In this document: one piece after another, positions 1 through 7,753 of the stretch
How positions within the stretch are numbered: the first letter of the stretch is position 1
Layout of the letters: the number at the start of each line of letters is the position of its first letter
DNA from: CAJQQY01 sp964352225
Lineage (GTDB): Bacteria; Bacteroidota; Bacteroidia; Chitinophagales; Saprospiraceae
Assembly: GCA_964352225.1 (NCBI GenBank)
Contig: CAYGRM010000126.1
Location: 1 to 16,616 of the forward strand
DNA: 16,616 nt
Reading direction: 5' to 3'
Program-made: the position numbers and the translations under genes
Notes under the pieces: model-generated
Database searches by the model: none
What the model was told of the DNA's origin: nothing
What the model saw: the letters and a program-made list of their open reading frames with translations, nothing else

Positions 1-1
1 C

Positions 2-2968
2 CCCTTTTTTCAAATTCAAAACGATTTTGAAAATAATGATAATTTTTTCTTCCGATCAATGCAAGATTCGTTGGGTGGTTTTTGGTTCAGAATGCTAAAA
101 AGTGGATTGGGATATTGTTCTGGTTTGGGGGAGGAATTCAAAATTTTATTGAAACCTCCCCTAAATTCTTTTAACGGGGAAATAAAAAATTTCTGTACTG
201 ATGGAGACAACAATGTTTGGGTGATTACTCTCACCAATGGTTTATATCTTTTTCCAAAAGGGAAGGAAAATTATCAACATTTTGAACTAAAAGATTCCAT
301 CTTGGAAGCCGTTCCCCTTGAGGTAATATCTGATAATCATAATGATAGTTTACTTTGGATTTCTAATAAAAATGGATTGTGTAGAGTCAATAGATTCACT
401 CACGAAGAAAAATGGTTTAATCCCTCAAAAGATATTTCAAATCTAGGACGAAATCTAATTGGAACAATCGAACAGGACGACGATGGGGAGATTTGGTTTT
501 TTTTAACCCACGAAAATAACAGAAGACTGCTAAGTTATTTTGATACTAAAAAAAATCAATTCCACACACTTTCAAAACCAGATGATGAATTTGATTTTGG
601 AGGCGGTAGAACCATCAAAAGAGTTGCACCAAATATCATTTGGAGAGGTACTCGAAAAGGATTAATTATCATCAACACTAAAGCTAAAACATTTGAATTT
701 TTTAATGAAAAAAATGGACTTCCTGTTAATCAAGTCATGAGTGTTGTCCCAGAGGGAAATGGAAATATCTGGTTCACTTCACCACAAAGCTTTTGTAAAT
801 ATGATGGGAAAAAATTTGAATGCTTTAAATCCAATCCTCAAATTGGAAGCTTTGTGTACCACTCGGCTACCAGATTAAATGATGGGAGGATTCTCCTTGG
901 AGGCACTAAAGGATTGTTTATTTTTCACCCCGAAAAGATCAAAAAAGACTCCATTATTCCACAGTTGTATTTAACCAATTTTGAAGTTCATGATCAAAAC
1001 AGAAAATTTGGAAAAGCCTATGAATTAATAAATAAGATCCAGCTCCCATTTGAAGATAATAGTGTAACCTTCGAGTTTTCAGGGTTTCATTTTTCAAGAC
1101 AAAACCAAGTCCAGTATCAGCATCAATTAATTGGTTTTCAAGAAGATTGGATAAAAACACCTTCCAGTCGAAAAGTGTATTACAACAATTTATCTTCAGG
1201 CACTTATACTTTCAAAGTCAAAGCAGCTAATCCAGATGATTTTTGGACTGACGAAAATGATTTTTTGGAAATTCATTTAACCATTTTATATCCTTGGTAT
1301 CGAACGAATTTGGCTTGGTTTATTTGGATTTCAAGTTTTCTGGGAATAATCTATTTCTTCTACTATTTCCAACTCAATCGCCGCCTCGCCGAAGCGGAAG
1401 CCAATCGGCTCAAAGAACTTGACCTTGCCAAGTCGCAACTCTATACCAACATCACTCACGAATTCCGAACACCGCTGACTATTATTTTAGGAATGGCTGA
1501 ACAGGTAAAAAATGATCCTAAAAACTGGTTCAATGAAGGCCTAGAATTGATTCGACGAAATGGAAAACAGTTACTTAATTTAGTAAATCAAATGTTAGAT
1601 TTATCCAAATTAGAATCTGGCAATATGCAGTTGAAATTAATCAATGGAGATATAGTGAGTTTTCTTAATTACCTCGTAGAGTCTTTTCATAGCTATGTAG
1701 ATAGTAAAGATATTCGGCTGCATTTTGCTAGCGACTTCAAAGAATTCTTCATGGATTATGATCCTGAGAAAATGCAAAACATGATTTCGAATTTGCTTTC
1801 GAATGGGATCAAATTCACCCCTACAGGTGGAGATATTTATTTGGATATTCGAGCGATTCCAAATGAAGAGAAAACTATTCTTTTGCAAATCAGAGATAAT
1901 GGAATTGGTATCGCCGAAGAACATCTGCCATTCATCTTTGACCGATTTTATCAAGCAGATTCTACTACAACTCGACGGAGCGAAGGCACCGGTATCGGTC
2001 TTGCTTTAACTAAGCAGTTGGTCAAATTAATGGGGGGTGAAATTAAAGTAGAAAGTGAAATCAATCAAGGAACCAAGTTTTCTATTTTACTTCCAGTAAC
2101 AGAAAACGCAAAAAAATCGGATAGTCTGAAACTAGCCACAACTCCTTCACAAATAGGTGCAACAGTATTGCTAGAAAATAAAATAACCGAGGTGAATTTA
2201 GACGATACCCACGTAAAAAGCCCTTTGGTTTTATTAATTGAAGACAATCAAGATGTGATCACTTACCTTTCTTCATTCCTTTCAGCGGAGTATCAAATTG
2301 AAACTGCAACAAACGGACAACTTGGTATTGACAAAGCTATTGAGTTAATTCCGGATTTAATTGTAAGTGATGTCATGATGCCTGAAAAAGATGGATTTGA
2401 AGTTTGCTCTACCTTAAAAAAAGATGAACGCACCAGTCATATACCGATCATTTTATTGACTGCTAAATCTGACCAATCGGCCAAAATAGAAGGGCTTGCT
2501 CATGGCGCTGATGCCTATCTCGCAAAACCATTTAACAAAGAAGAATTATTGATCAGGATTGAAAAATTAATTGAATTGAGGAATCAAATGAGTCTCCATT
2601 TTCAGAATAGTAATTTGCTAGAAGTCATAGAAAAAAAACAGCCTACATTTGAAGATGTTTTCCTTCAAAAACTTATTCAAATTGTGGAAGATAATTTATC
2701 AGACGAACATTTTGGTTTACCAGAACTTTGTAAAAAAGCCGGATTAAGTCGCTCGCAATTATTTAGAAAGTTAAAAGCATTAACTGGAAAATCTACCACT
2801 AAATTTATTCGTACCATTCGTCTAGAAAAGGGAAAAATTTTATTGGAAACTACAGACTTAACTATTGCAGAAATTGCCTTTCAGGTAGGATTCACCAATC
2901 CAAATTACTTTACTCGAACTTTTCAGGAAACCTACGGAGGTTCACCAAGTTCATTCCGTAACCCATAG
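2..2968 (+). CDS. Hybrid two-component system regulator (sensor kinase/response regulator/AraC), 5'-partial
   Basis: One-protein signalling regulator that typically senses a ligand in the periplasm and controls transcription in the cytoplasm. The frame is open to the left edge with no stop. The first ATG (59) lies inside a propeller-type motif (QDSLGGFWF), so the true start is upstream. Numbered from that Met: beta-propeller repeats to about 300; Y_Y_Y domain about 335-410; membrane segment about 418-439; HisKA with the H-box ITHEFRTP and phospho-acceptor His467; HATPase with the N-box near 573, DNGIGI, and GTGIGL near 643; receiver domain from about 722 with acidic pocket EDN, phospho-acceptor Asp771, Thr801 and Lys823; C-terminal AraC-type double helix-turn-helix about 870-969. 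All catalytic motifs are intact. In this family such regulators often control polysaccharide-use loci, but no SusC/D genes are visible here, so the target is unknown. Confidence 0.96.
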   Translation, partial: PFFQIQNDFENNDNFFFRSMQDSLGGFWFRMLKSGLGYCSGLGEEFKILLKPPLNSFNGEIKNFCTDGDNNVWVITLTNGLYLFPKGKENYQHFELKDSILEAVPLEVISDNHNDSLLWISNKNGLCRVNRFTHEEKWFNPSKDISNLGRNLIGTIEQDDDGEIWFFLTHENNRRLLSYFDTKKNQFHTLSKPDDEFDFGGGRTIKRVAPNIIWRGTRKGLIIINTKAKTFEFFNEKNGLPVNQVMSVVPEGNGNIWFTSPQSFCKYDGKKFECFKSNPQIGSFVYHSATRLNDGRILLGGTKGLFIFHPEKIKKDSIIPQLYLTNFEVHDQNRKFGKAYELINKIQLPFEDNSVTFEFSGFHFSRQNQVQYQHQLIGFQEDWIKTPSSRKVYYNNLSSGTYTFKVKAANPDDFWTDENDFLEIHLTILYPWYRTNLAWFIWISSFLGIIYFFYYFQLNRRLAEAEANRLKELDLAKSQLYTNITHEFRTPLTIILGMAEQVKNDPKNWFNEGLELIRRNGKQLLNLVNQMLDLSKLESGNMQLKLINGDIVSFLNYLVESFHSYVDSKDIRLHFASDFKEFFMDYDPEKMQNMISNLLSNGIKFTPTGGDIYLDIRAIPNEEKTILLQIRDNGIGIAEEHLPFIFDRFYQADSTTTRRSEGTGIGLALTKQLVKLMGGEIKVESEINQGTKFSILLPVTENAKKSDSLKLATTPSQIGATVLLENKITEVNLDDTHVKSPLVLLIEDNQDVITYLSSFLSAEYQIETATNGQLGIDKAIELIPDLIVSDVMMPEKDGFEVCSTLKKDERTSHIPIILLTAKSDQSAKIEGLAHGADAYLAKPFNKEELLIRIEKLIELRNQMSLHFQNSNLLEVIEKKQPTFEDVFLQKLIQIVEDNLSDEHFGLPELCKKAGLSRSQLFRKLKALTGKSTTKFIRTIRLEKGKILLETTDLTIAEIAFQVGFTNPNYFTRTFQETYGGSPSSFRNP

Positions 2969-2969
2969 G

Positions 2970-3149
2970 TCAACTTTAGGTTTCAAAGCGACCGCTTGTG
3001 CTACGTTTGAGGAGGAATCAATTAATCTGCTAGAAAAAATTGATTTGTCATTTACCAAAAGAAAAAAAGGATATACTTTCAGTATCTACCAACTTAGAAG
3101 AATTGAAAAAAATTCGGATATTATTAAAGAATTGATTTATAAGTCATGA
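2970..3149 (+). pseudogene. Possible remnant of a small gene, no start codon
   Basis: Directly after the regulator, a stop-free stretch in a different frame ends at TGA 3147-3149. It reads like protein (contains INLLEKIDLSFTKRKKGY, then FSIYQLRRIEKNS and a short charged tail). There is no ATG, and the frame has no clear beginning; a GAGGAGGA purine run at 3009-3016 resembles a ribosome binding site but no start follows it. I do not recognise the family. It may be a decayed gene or chance. The rest of the 2969-3334 spacer holds only the hairpin at 3273-3293. Confidence 0.22.
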
Positions 3150-3265
3150 GTCCTTTATTCGTAAAGGAGAAAATACTAATGCTTAATTTGTTATATACTC
3201 CTTGCTGGAAATATATTAGACTTAATAAGTTAAACAGCCTTTTGTGTTACGATAGTGTTACAAAC

Positions 3266-3293
3266 AAAAAAAGGTTACACAAAATGTGTAACC
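3266..3293 (-). terminator. Intrinsic terminator downstream of the tRNA-Pro fragment
   Basis: A perfect 8-bp stem (GGTTACAC, 3273-3280, with GTGTAACC, 3286-3293) encloses a 5-nt loop. On the minus strand it is followed by seven T (complement of A 3266-3272). It lies about 40 nt past the tRNA 3' end, in the right orientation to end tRNA-Pro transcription. This indicates that the sequence left of 3335 is the original chromosomal flank of the tRNA gene. Confidence 0.75.
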
Positions 3294-3334
3294 TAATTTC
3301 TTATAATTTATTGAAAATCAATAAATTATGTTTG

Positions 3335-3381
3335 TCGGGGCACCAGGATTCGAACCTGGGGCCCCCTGCTCCCAAAGCATA
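3335..3381 (-). other. Attachment site (att): 3' half of tRNA-Pro(UGG)
   Basis: Read on the minus strand, this begins in the 5' strand of the anticodon stem (TGC), then has loop TTTGGGA (anticodon TGG), 3' stem GCAGG, a variable region, T-arm CCAGG-TTCGAAT-CCTGG, acceptor strand TGCCCCG and discriminator A at 3335. CCA is not encoded. Homology to a tRNA stops inside the anticodon stem. The next bases (3381 onward) contain no D-arm or 5' acceptor strand, so this is not a functional gene. Tyrosine recombinases commonly cross over in tRNA anticodon regions, and an integrase gene starts 170 nt away. I therefore read this as the chromosome/element junction. The intact tRNA should lie at the other element end, outside the window. 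Confidence 0.85.
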
Positions 3382-3473
3382 GGAGGCTATTTTATCAATA
3401 GTTATATACCTCTACATATTTTAACTAAAAACCTCATTATCAGTATATTACATATATAGTTTTTATAGACACT

Positions 3474-3505
3474 TGTTATTAATTCGTTTTATTTTGTTAT
3501 ATTTG
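3474..3505 (+). promoter_or_regulatory. Bacteroidota-type promoter for the integrase
   Basis: TATATTTG at 3498-3505 matches the Bacteroidota -7 consensus TAnnTTTG. A TTG at 3474-3476 stands for the -33 element, with 21 nt between them. The predicted transcript starts about 40 nt before the integrase ATG. It shares its -7 octamer and spacing with the promoter at 4765-4797. Confidence 0.5.
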
Positions 3506-3550
3506 CTTACACCATAGCTTACACCAAAATCAGTTACGAATTAAAGAAAC

Positions 3551-4774
3551 ATGGCAACATTCAAGATAATACTCTACAAACAAAAGATACTGAAGGACAA
3601 TACTCATCCCGTTGTTTTACAAGTAATTCATAATAGCAAACCTACAAAAATATCTCTAGGTTACAAATGTGCGATTGAACAATGGGATTTCGAGAAAGAA
3701 CAATTCAAAAGAAGTTCTAAGATTGAAAACTATAAATTAAAAAATAGCCTCTTAAGAAAAAGGAAAGTCCAAGCCGAAGAAACAATTGACAAAATTAACC
3801 AATTAGGAAAACCATTTACACCTCAACTTTTTCGAGAACTATTTACAGGAGTTCACAAAGAGATTTCAGTTTATGATTTCTTCAATGAACTAATGGAAGA
3901 ACTAAAGAACAAAGGAAGCATTGGAAATAAAAATGCCTACAAGGATACCCGCAATGCCATTCAACGGTTTTGGGGGAGTAATAAAACATTAATGTTTCCA
4001 GATGTTAATTATAATTTTCTGAAAAAATTTGAAACGTTCCTTTTCAAAACTGGTTGCTCTGGTGGTGGCATCTCCTTTTACATGCGAACATTAAGAGCAG
4101 CTATAAATGAGGCCATTAAAAGAGGTTTTTTGGATAAAGAACTCTACCCATTTAATACTTCCTTCAATAAAAATGGGTACTCCCTAGCACATTTAAAATC
4201 AACGGCATCACCTAGAGCTTTATCTATTGACGACATGGATAAATTTAAAAACTTCGACTCCAATAATCATCGTAAACTGGAGCAATCTTATTTGTTCTTT
4301 CTATTTAGTTACTACTCAAGAGGAATGAATTTCAAAGATATGGCCTTGCTAAAATCTTCTAATATTTACAATGGGAGAATCAATTACACTAGAGAGAAAA
4401 CAGGAAAATTTATGACAATCAAAATCTCAGAAAATCTTCAAAACATTTTAAATCATTTCGAAAAAAATGAAATGGATCACATCTTCCCTATTCTAAATGA
4501 TTATCATAAAACTCCGACTCAAATTAAAAACAGAGTAAAGAAGCAATTAAAAAAACTAAATGCCGATTTAAAAGACATAGCACACATTTGTGATATTGAT
4601 GCAGTAATTACATCATACGTTGCTAGACATACTTTTGCAAATACTTTAAAAAATAGAAAAGCAGATATTGAATTGATTAGTGAAAGCCTTGGTCATGCTG
4701 ATATTTCAACAACTAAAGCCTACTTGAAAAAATTTGAAAACACCAAATTGGATACTTTAGATTCTTTGTTGTAA
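3551..4774 (+). CDS. Tyrosine recombinase (site-specific integrase)
   Basis: Catalyses integration and excision of the mobile element at the adjacent tRNA-Pro site. The 407-aa length is typical of Bacteroidota integrases. Domains: N-terminal arm-DNA-binding region about 1-60 (WDFEKEQF), SAM-like core-binding domain about 100-210, catalytic domain about 225-400. Catalytic residues: Arg257 (YYSRGMNFKDMALL), a beta-hairpin Lys candidate in REKTGKF, Arg359 in SYVARHTF, His382 in SLGHADIS, nucleophile Tyr391 in TTKAYL. The box II His is Tyr (YxxR), a substitution I recall as frequent in Bacteroidota integrases, so the enzyme is likely active. The start is ATG 3551 with a weak AAAG ahead of it and a TAnnTTTG promoter upstream. 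It points away from the att site, and a separate promoter precedes the next gene. Confidence 0.95.
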   Translation: MATFKIILYKQKILKDNTHPVVLQVIHNSKPTKISLGYKCAIEQWDFEKEQFKRSSKIENYKLKNSLLRKRKVQAEETIDKINQLGKPFTPQLFRELFTGVHKEISVYDFFNELMEELKNKGSIGNKNAYKDTRNAIQRFWGSNKTLMFPDVNYNFLKKFETFLFKTGCSGGGISFYMRTLRAAINEAIKRGFLDKELYPFNTSFNKNGYSLAHLKSTASPRALSIDDMDKFKNFDSNNHRKLEQSYLFFLFSYYSRGMNFKDMALLKSSNIYNGRINYTREKTGKFMTIKISENLQNILNHFEKNEMDHIFPILNDYHKTPTQIKNRVKKQLKKLNADLKDIAHICDIDAVITSYVARHTFANTLKNRKADIELISESLGHADISTTKAYLKKFENTKLDTLDSLL

Positions 4775-4797
4775 TATAACTTTTTCATGTATATTTG
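4765..4797 (+). promoter_or_regulatory. Bacteroidota-type promoter for the 602-aa unknown gene
   Basis: TTTG at 4765-4768 and TATATTTG at 4790-4797 are separated by 21 nt and match the -33/-7 consensus. The -33 lies inside the last codons of the integrase gene, so the next gene can be expressed independently. The predicted start site (about 4804) leaves a leader of about 107 nt before ATG 4911. It also makes the in-frame TTG at 4803 an unlikely start. Confidence 0.55.
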
Positions 4798-4910
4798 TAT
4801 TCTTGCTTTTCGGTCATAGAACCAAATCCCTTCCTACCAAATCAAAACTCAATTCTCGTACATACATTCCTGCTCTCCTTTTTGCAAACCTCTGTTTCAA
4901 ATTAAACACT

Positions 4911-6719
4911 ATGAATTCAATAGAAATTAACATTGTTGAAATCCTCCAAAAAGAAAGAGAAATTTTCAATTCAAATCCTCAGACTAACTCATATTCTAAA
5001 TACGTAAAAGTGATAGAAAACCTATCTACATTGGTCAAAGAACATTTAGTTAAAGAGAAAAAGAGTCTAAAAAATAGAGAAGATTCGACGGATTGGTTTG
5101 ATGGAAAAAAAGAGAATTATCCCTTACGAAAAGGGGATAGAATTCGATATAAACAATTCCCTGAACCAGATTATTTCACTACCAATATGAAATATTTTGA
5201 ATACAAAAATGAAGAGACTCAAATCACAATCAGAACCACTCATTCAGATTATAATCTCATATTAGCCCTACAAATTAGACAAGCTGATCTAGATAAAATT
5301 TATGATTTACTAGAACTCCATAGAGAACACTACTACAAAGATTTCGATGAATTAATGTATCATCTACAACTTGACTATTCCTTTCTCTATTCCCAAGAAA
5401 CTAGAATTATACTCTACAATTGGGAAAATGGAGCACCTAAAAACCATCCTAAGATTTTTGAGAAAGTAGAACAATGGAAAAATGGTACTATGGTGACAAT
5501 GGACGCATTTGAAGTGAACAATCAAGAAGAACAACAATTCGAATCAAAAGAATTAGATGAGTTCTTAGAATATATGATGCTGACACCAACAAATAAAAGG
5601 CAACGAAGATCAGATTTAAGTTTAGAATCCAATCCAATTGCGCCTATAGAAATTCATGAAGAAAAAGTAGATTTTGCTATTGAGATGAGAAGTGTATTTC
5701 TAACGGAAGAACGTAATTGGGGTAAAAGGGAAAAATACACTAAAAAACAATTAGAATTCCTTTACGAACTTATTAGTATCGTGCAGAACTATCTTTATAA
5801 AAACAACATCATTCTTCAAACAAAAGAATTCGATCCGCCTTATTTTTGGAATAATAAAAGAAATTGGGAAAAAAGCACAAAAGAAAGGAGGCAAAGCAAA
5901 ATGTTTCCAGAGCTAGAATACTTCATTCTTGGAGATAATATTTATTACTATTATGCTGAGTATTCTTACTTGTTTGAACAAATGGATACACCTAACTATC
6001 AACTGTTTTTCGCCTTTCGACTTCGCCAAATGTTATTAGATAATCTGATTGAATTCTTAAACATTAAGTATGAAGAATTCAATGGTGATTTTATAGATTT
6101 TTTAAAATTGATTTTGATAAAATACAAATGCCTTTTTTCAAAGCAAACAAAAACTATTGCAAAAAAATGGATGGTAGCAAATAGTAAGAAATCACAAGGA
6201 ATAACTAATGTCAATCATAATTTTGAAGAGGAAAAAGATATTGATGGGAAAGAATTGAACTCGTTTTTAAAAACGCCTTTTCTGCCTACACCGAAAGGAT
6301 ACACTCGAATTGAAGGGAATCTTAAAGATCATAAAATAAAAAAAATACTTTCATTCTTTTGCGAAGAGACCAATGGTGCAGAAGAACCATTTTTATCTGC
6401 AGAACTATTACAAGAGGTTTTCAAATATGGATTGGTTTATCCAAATGAAGAACTAAAAGAAAAACCTTTTAAATTTAAATTAGAACCACCTAAATCAAAA
6501 GCAATCGTTTGTTTCGTATTTTATCACTTGTACTTCTCACATAAAGATGAGTTATCAGAAAGAGATTATAAGAATCAGTTTGCCAAACTACTCAAATATC
6601 AATTTAGCAACTTCAAATCAAGCAATTTGGAATCCATCAGAAATCTCATGAATGCGAGTCCTCCAAAAAAATTGAAACGTAGATTATCAGAATCGTTTTT
6701 TAAAAACTATATGGAATAA
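4911..6719 (+). CDS. Unknown element protein with an internal duplication
   Basis: I do not recognise the family. I chose ATG 4911 (MNSIEINIVEIL, 602 aa) over an in-frame TTG at 4803 that coincides with the predicted transcription start. The product is charged, rich in Tyr, Phe, Lys and Glu, with no signal peptide or clear membrane segment, so probably cytoplasmic. Residues about 61-171 align without gaps to about 310-420 at a constant offset of 249. Shared landmarks are FPExxYF (83/332), (I/L)RQ (122/371), DF (144/393) and a closing Trp (171/420). Short ELxxFL segments follow (214/448). A separate C-terminal module (about 465-602) has FVFYHLYFSHKDELSERDY and a basic PPKKLKRR tail that could bind nucleic acid. 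It sits between int and the convergent small genes, suggesting a role in element control or transfer. A distant RteC-like excision regulator is a weak alternative. Confidence 0.85.
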   Translation: MNSIEINIVEILQKEREIFNSNPQTNSYSKYVKVIENLSTLVKEHLVKEKKSLKNREDSTDWFDGKKENYPLRKGDRIRYKQFPEPDYFTTNMKYFEYKNEETQITIRTTHSDYNLILALQIRQADLDKIYDLLELHREHYYKDFDELMYHLQLDYSFLYSQETRIILYNWENGAPKNHPKIFEKVEQWKNGTMVTMDAFEVNNQEEQQFESKELDEFLEYMMLTPTNKRQRRSDLSLESNPIAPIEIHEEKVDFAIEMRSVFLTEERNWGKREKYTKKQLEFLYELISIVQNYLYKNNIILQTKEFDPPYFWNNKRNWEKSTKERRQSKMFPELEYFILGDNIYYYYAEYSYLFEQMDTPNYQLFFAFRLRQMLLDNLIEFLNIKYEEFNGDFIDFLKLILIKYKCLFSKQTKTIAKKWMVANSKKSQGITNVNHNFEEEKDIDGKELNSFLKTPFLPTPKGYTRIEGNLKDHKIKKILSFFCEETNGAEEPFLSAELLQEVFKYGLVYPNEELKEKPFKFKLEPPKSKAIVCFVFYHLYFSHKDELSERDYKNQFAKLLKYQFSNFKSSNLESIRNLMNASPPKKLKRRLSESFFKNYME

Positions 6720-6745
6720 AATAGCCTCATTTTAATTTATTCATT

Positions 6746-7240
6746 TCAACCAAGATTTGATGAGTTTGGTGAGTTTGGAAAATATCCCACTCTGTTTTTC
6801 AAAAAAGGATTATAAACATTTCTATTTACACATTCTATATCTACTGGAATAGGAGGACAAGCATATACGTTTGAGGGAATTGTCGTTGTAGCAACATTAC
6901 TCTCCCTTTTCCTAAATTTGTTAAAAACATAAAAGATAAAGAAACCTGAGAGAATGAGTAAGAAGCCTTTAATAAAGTAGGTAAGATATTTTCTCAAAGA
7001 TTCTGCTTCCTTCTTCGATTCATCATTCGGTATATTATCTACCTCCATTTCTTCTACCTCTACTCTATTCTCAATTATTTTTTCTGAAGCTTTATTTGAT
7101 AAAATAGTTGAGTCTGTTTCAGAGTCTGATGATTGCTTTTCAGCTTCTTGTTTTTCTGCTGGAGTATTAGACACAACAGTTTTAAAATCGGCTACTGGAG
7201 GTATAAAACCATATTCACCAAGGTTTGGAATATTACTCAT
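6746..7240 (-). CDS. Small single-pass membrane protein, unknown function
   Basis: A 164-aa protein of no family I recognise. It has a low-complexity, acidic Ser/Glu-rich N-terminal half (about 25-80), one strongly hydrophobic segment about 85-106 (YLTYFIKGFLLILSGFFIFY), then basic KFRKR and a Pro/Asn-rich tail with two Cys (128, 137). There is no cleavable signal peptide. The basic cluster directly after the helix makes a cytoplasmic C-terminus possible, but topology is uncertain. Its ATG overlaps the end of the upstream Zn-ribbon gene by 8 nt (ATGAGTAA on the minus strand), so the two are probably translationally coupled. It converges on the 602-aa gene with 26 nt between stop codons. Confidence 0.75.
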   Translation of the reverse strand: MSNIPNLGEYGFIPPVADFKTVVSNTPAEKQEAEKQSSDSETDSTILSNKASEKIIENRVEVEEMEVDNIPNDESKKEAESLRKYLTYFIKGFLLILSGFFIFYVFNKFRKRESNVATTTIPSNVYACPPIPVDIECVNRNVYNPFLKNRVGYFPNSPNSSNLG

Positions 7241-7607
7241 ATCTTTTAATTTTTATTATTTTTTCATCTAAAAATATATAGGCAAAATCATACACGACCA
7301 ATACATTCTTCTCTAGTTTTTTGTTTAAGGAAAAATTAGTCACATAGTTTAATTTGAATCCCATTTTTTTCAATATATCAATGTTCAATTCTTGTCCTTC
7401 AAACATTTCTAAAATTCCTCTATTTTTCCAAAGGATTTTATTCTTTTTCTCCGTGATAGCATTATAATTCAATTTGTTATTCTTAGCCTTGTGGTTATTA
7501 TACCTGGCTTTACATAGAGTTGTACAGTACGTTTGGTTCAGTCGATTAGCTTCATATTGCCGTTCACAAACTGGACATACTTTAAAATAATCTTGTATTA
7601 ACTTCAT
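7233..7607 (-). CDS. Small Zn-ribbon protein of mobile-element type
   Basis: A 124-aa protein with a four-Cys metal site near the N-terminus: Cys11-x2-Cys14 and Cys28-x3-Cys32, in CPVCERQYEANRLNQTYC followed by TTLCKARYNN. The remainder (about 55-124) alternates aliphatic and basic residues and ends in a beta-rich stretch (VLVVYDFAYIFLDEKIIKIK). From memory, proteins with this plan (Zn ribbon, then a short GF-containing domain and a YDY-like strand) occur in Bacteroidota genomes near integrases, with no assigned role. The Zn ribbon suggests DNA or protein binding. It is first in a two-gene leftward unit with the membrane protein. Its 146-nt upstream spacer holds phased 10-bp repeats and two inverted repeats, likely its control region. 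Confidence 0.82.
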   Translation of the reverse strand: MKLIQDYFKVCPVCERQYEANRLNQTYCTTLCKARYNNHKAKNNKLNYNAITEKKNKILWKNRGILEMFEGQELNIDILKKMGFKLNYVTNFSLNKKLEKNVLVVYDFAYIFLDEKIIKIKRYE

Positions 7608-7626
7608 TATGAGTATTTGTTTAAAT

Positions 7627-7680
7627 AATCCGCATTAATTCGGATTAAGACGTATTAATTTAGATTAATCCGCATTTTAT
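7627..7680. repeat. Phased 10-bp tandem repeats, candidate operator
   Basis: ATTAA recurs at 7634, 7644, 7654 and 7664, exactly every 10 bp, inside the units cgcATTAAtt, cggATTAAga, cgtATTAAtt, tagATTAAtc, with a partial fifth unit at 7671. AATCCGCATT occurs at 7627-7636 and again 40 bp later at 7667-7676. The first copy joins AATTCGGATT to form a near-perfect 20-bp palindrome (7627-7646, one mismatched pair per arm). Spacing close to one helical turn puts all units on one face of the DNA, as in multi-site operators. It lies upstream of the leftward Zn-ribbon gene. Confidence 0.7.
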
Positions 7681-7685
7681 TTGAA

Positions 7686-7711
7686 TTTCATTCGCTTAAA
7701 TTCGAATGAAA
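7686..7711. repeat. Inverted repeat TTTCATTCG/CGAATGAAA
   Basis: Perfect 9-bp arms (7686-7694 and 7703-7711) around an 8-nt centre. It is adjacent to the phased repeats and between the helix-turn-helix gene and the Zn-ribbon gene. No T run follows on either strand, so it is more likely a protein-binding site than a terminator. A third imperfect inverted repeat (CCACGAAT/ATTCATGG, one mismatch) lies at about 7728-7746. Confidence 0.55.
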
Positions 7712-7753
7712 TAATGTTTATTGGAAGCCACGAATCATATTCATGGTTATAAC

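Noticed and set aside
1637..1954. Minus-strand and alternate-frame open frames inside the regulator
   Set aside because: They overlap intact kinase coding sequence, have no domain features and lack their own signals.
3146..3382. 78-codon open frame ending GHQDSNLGPPAPKA
   Set aside because: Its end is the antisense translation of the tRNA-Pro T-arm and acceptor, a known false-gene signature, and the rest has low-quality composition.
3551..4774. Inactive integrase because box II has Tyr instead of His
   Set aside because: YxxR in place of HxxR is frequent among Bacteroidota tyrosine recombinases as far as I recall, and the Arg, His and Tyr residues are otherwise in place.
4803..4910. TTG start extending the 602-aa protein by 36 residues
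   Set aside because: It coincides with the predicted transcription start from TATATTTG at 4790-4797. The ATG at 4911 is a better start and the extension has no domain character.
4911..6719. Assignment as RteC excision regulator
   Set aside because: The C-terminal helical pattern is loosely similar, but the hallmark RteC motifs are not seen, and the protein is about twice the usual length with an internal duplication.
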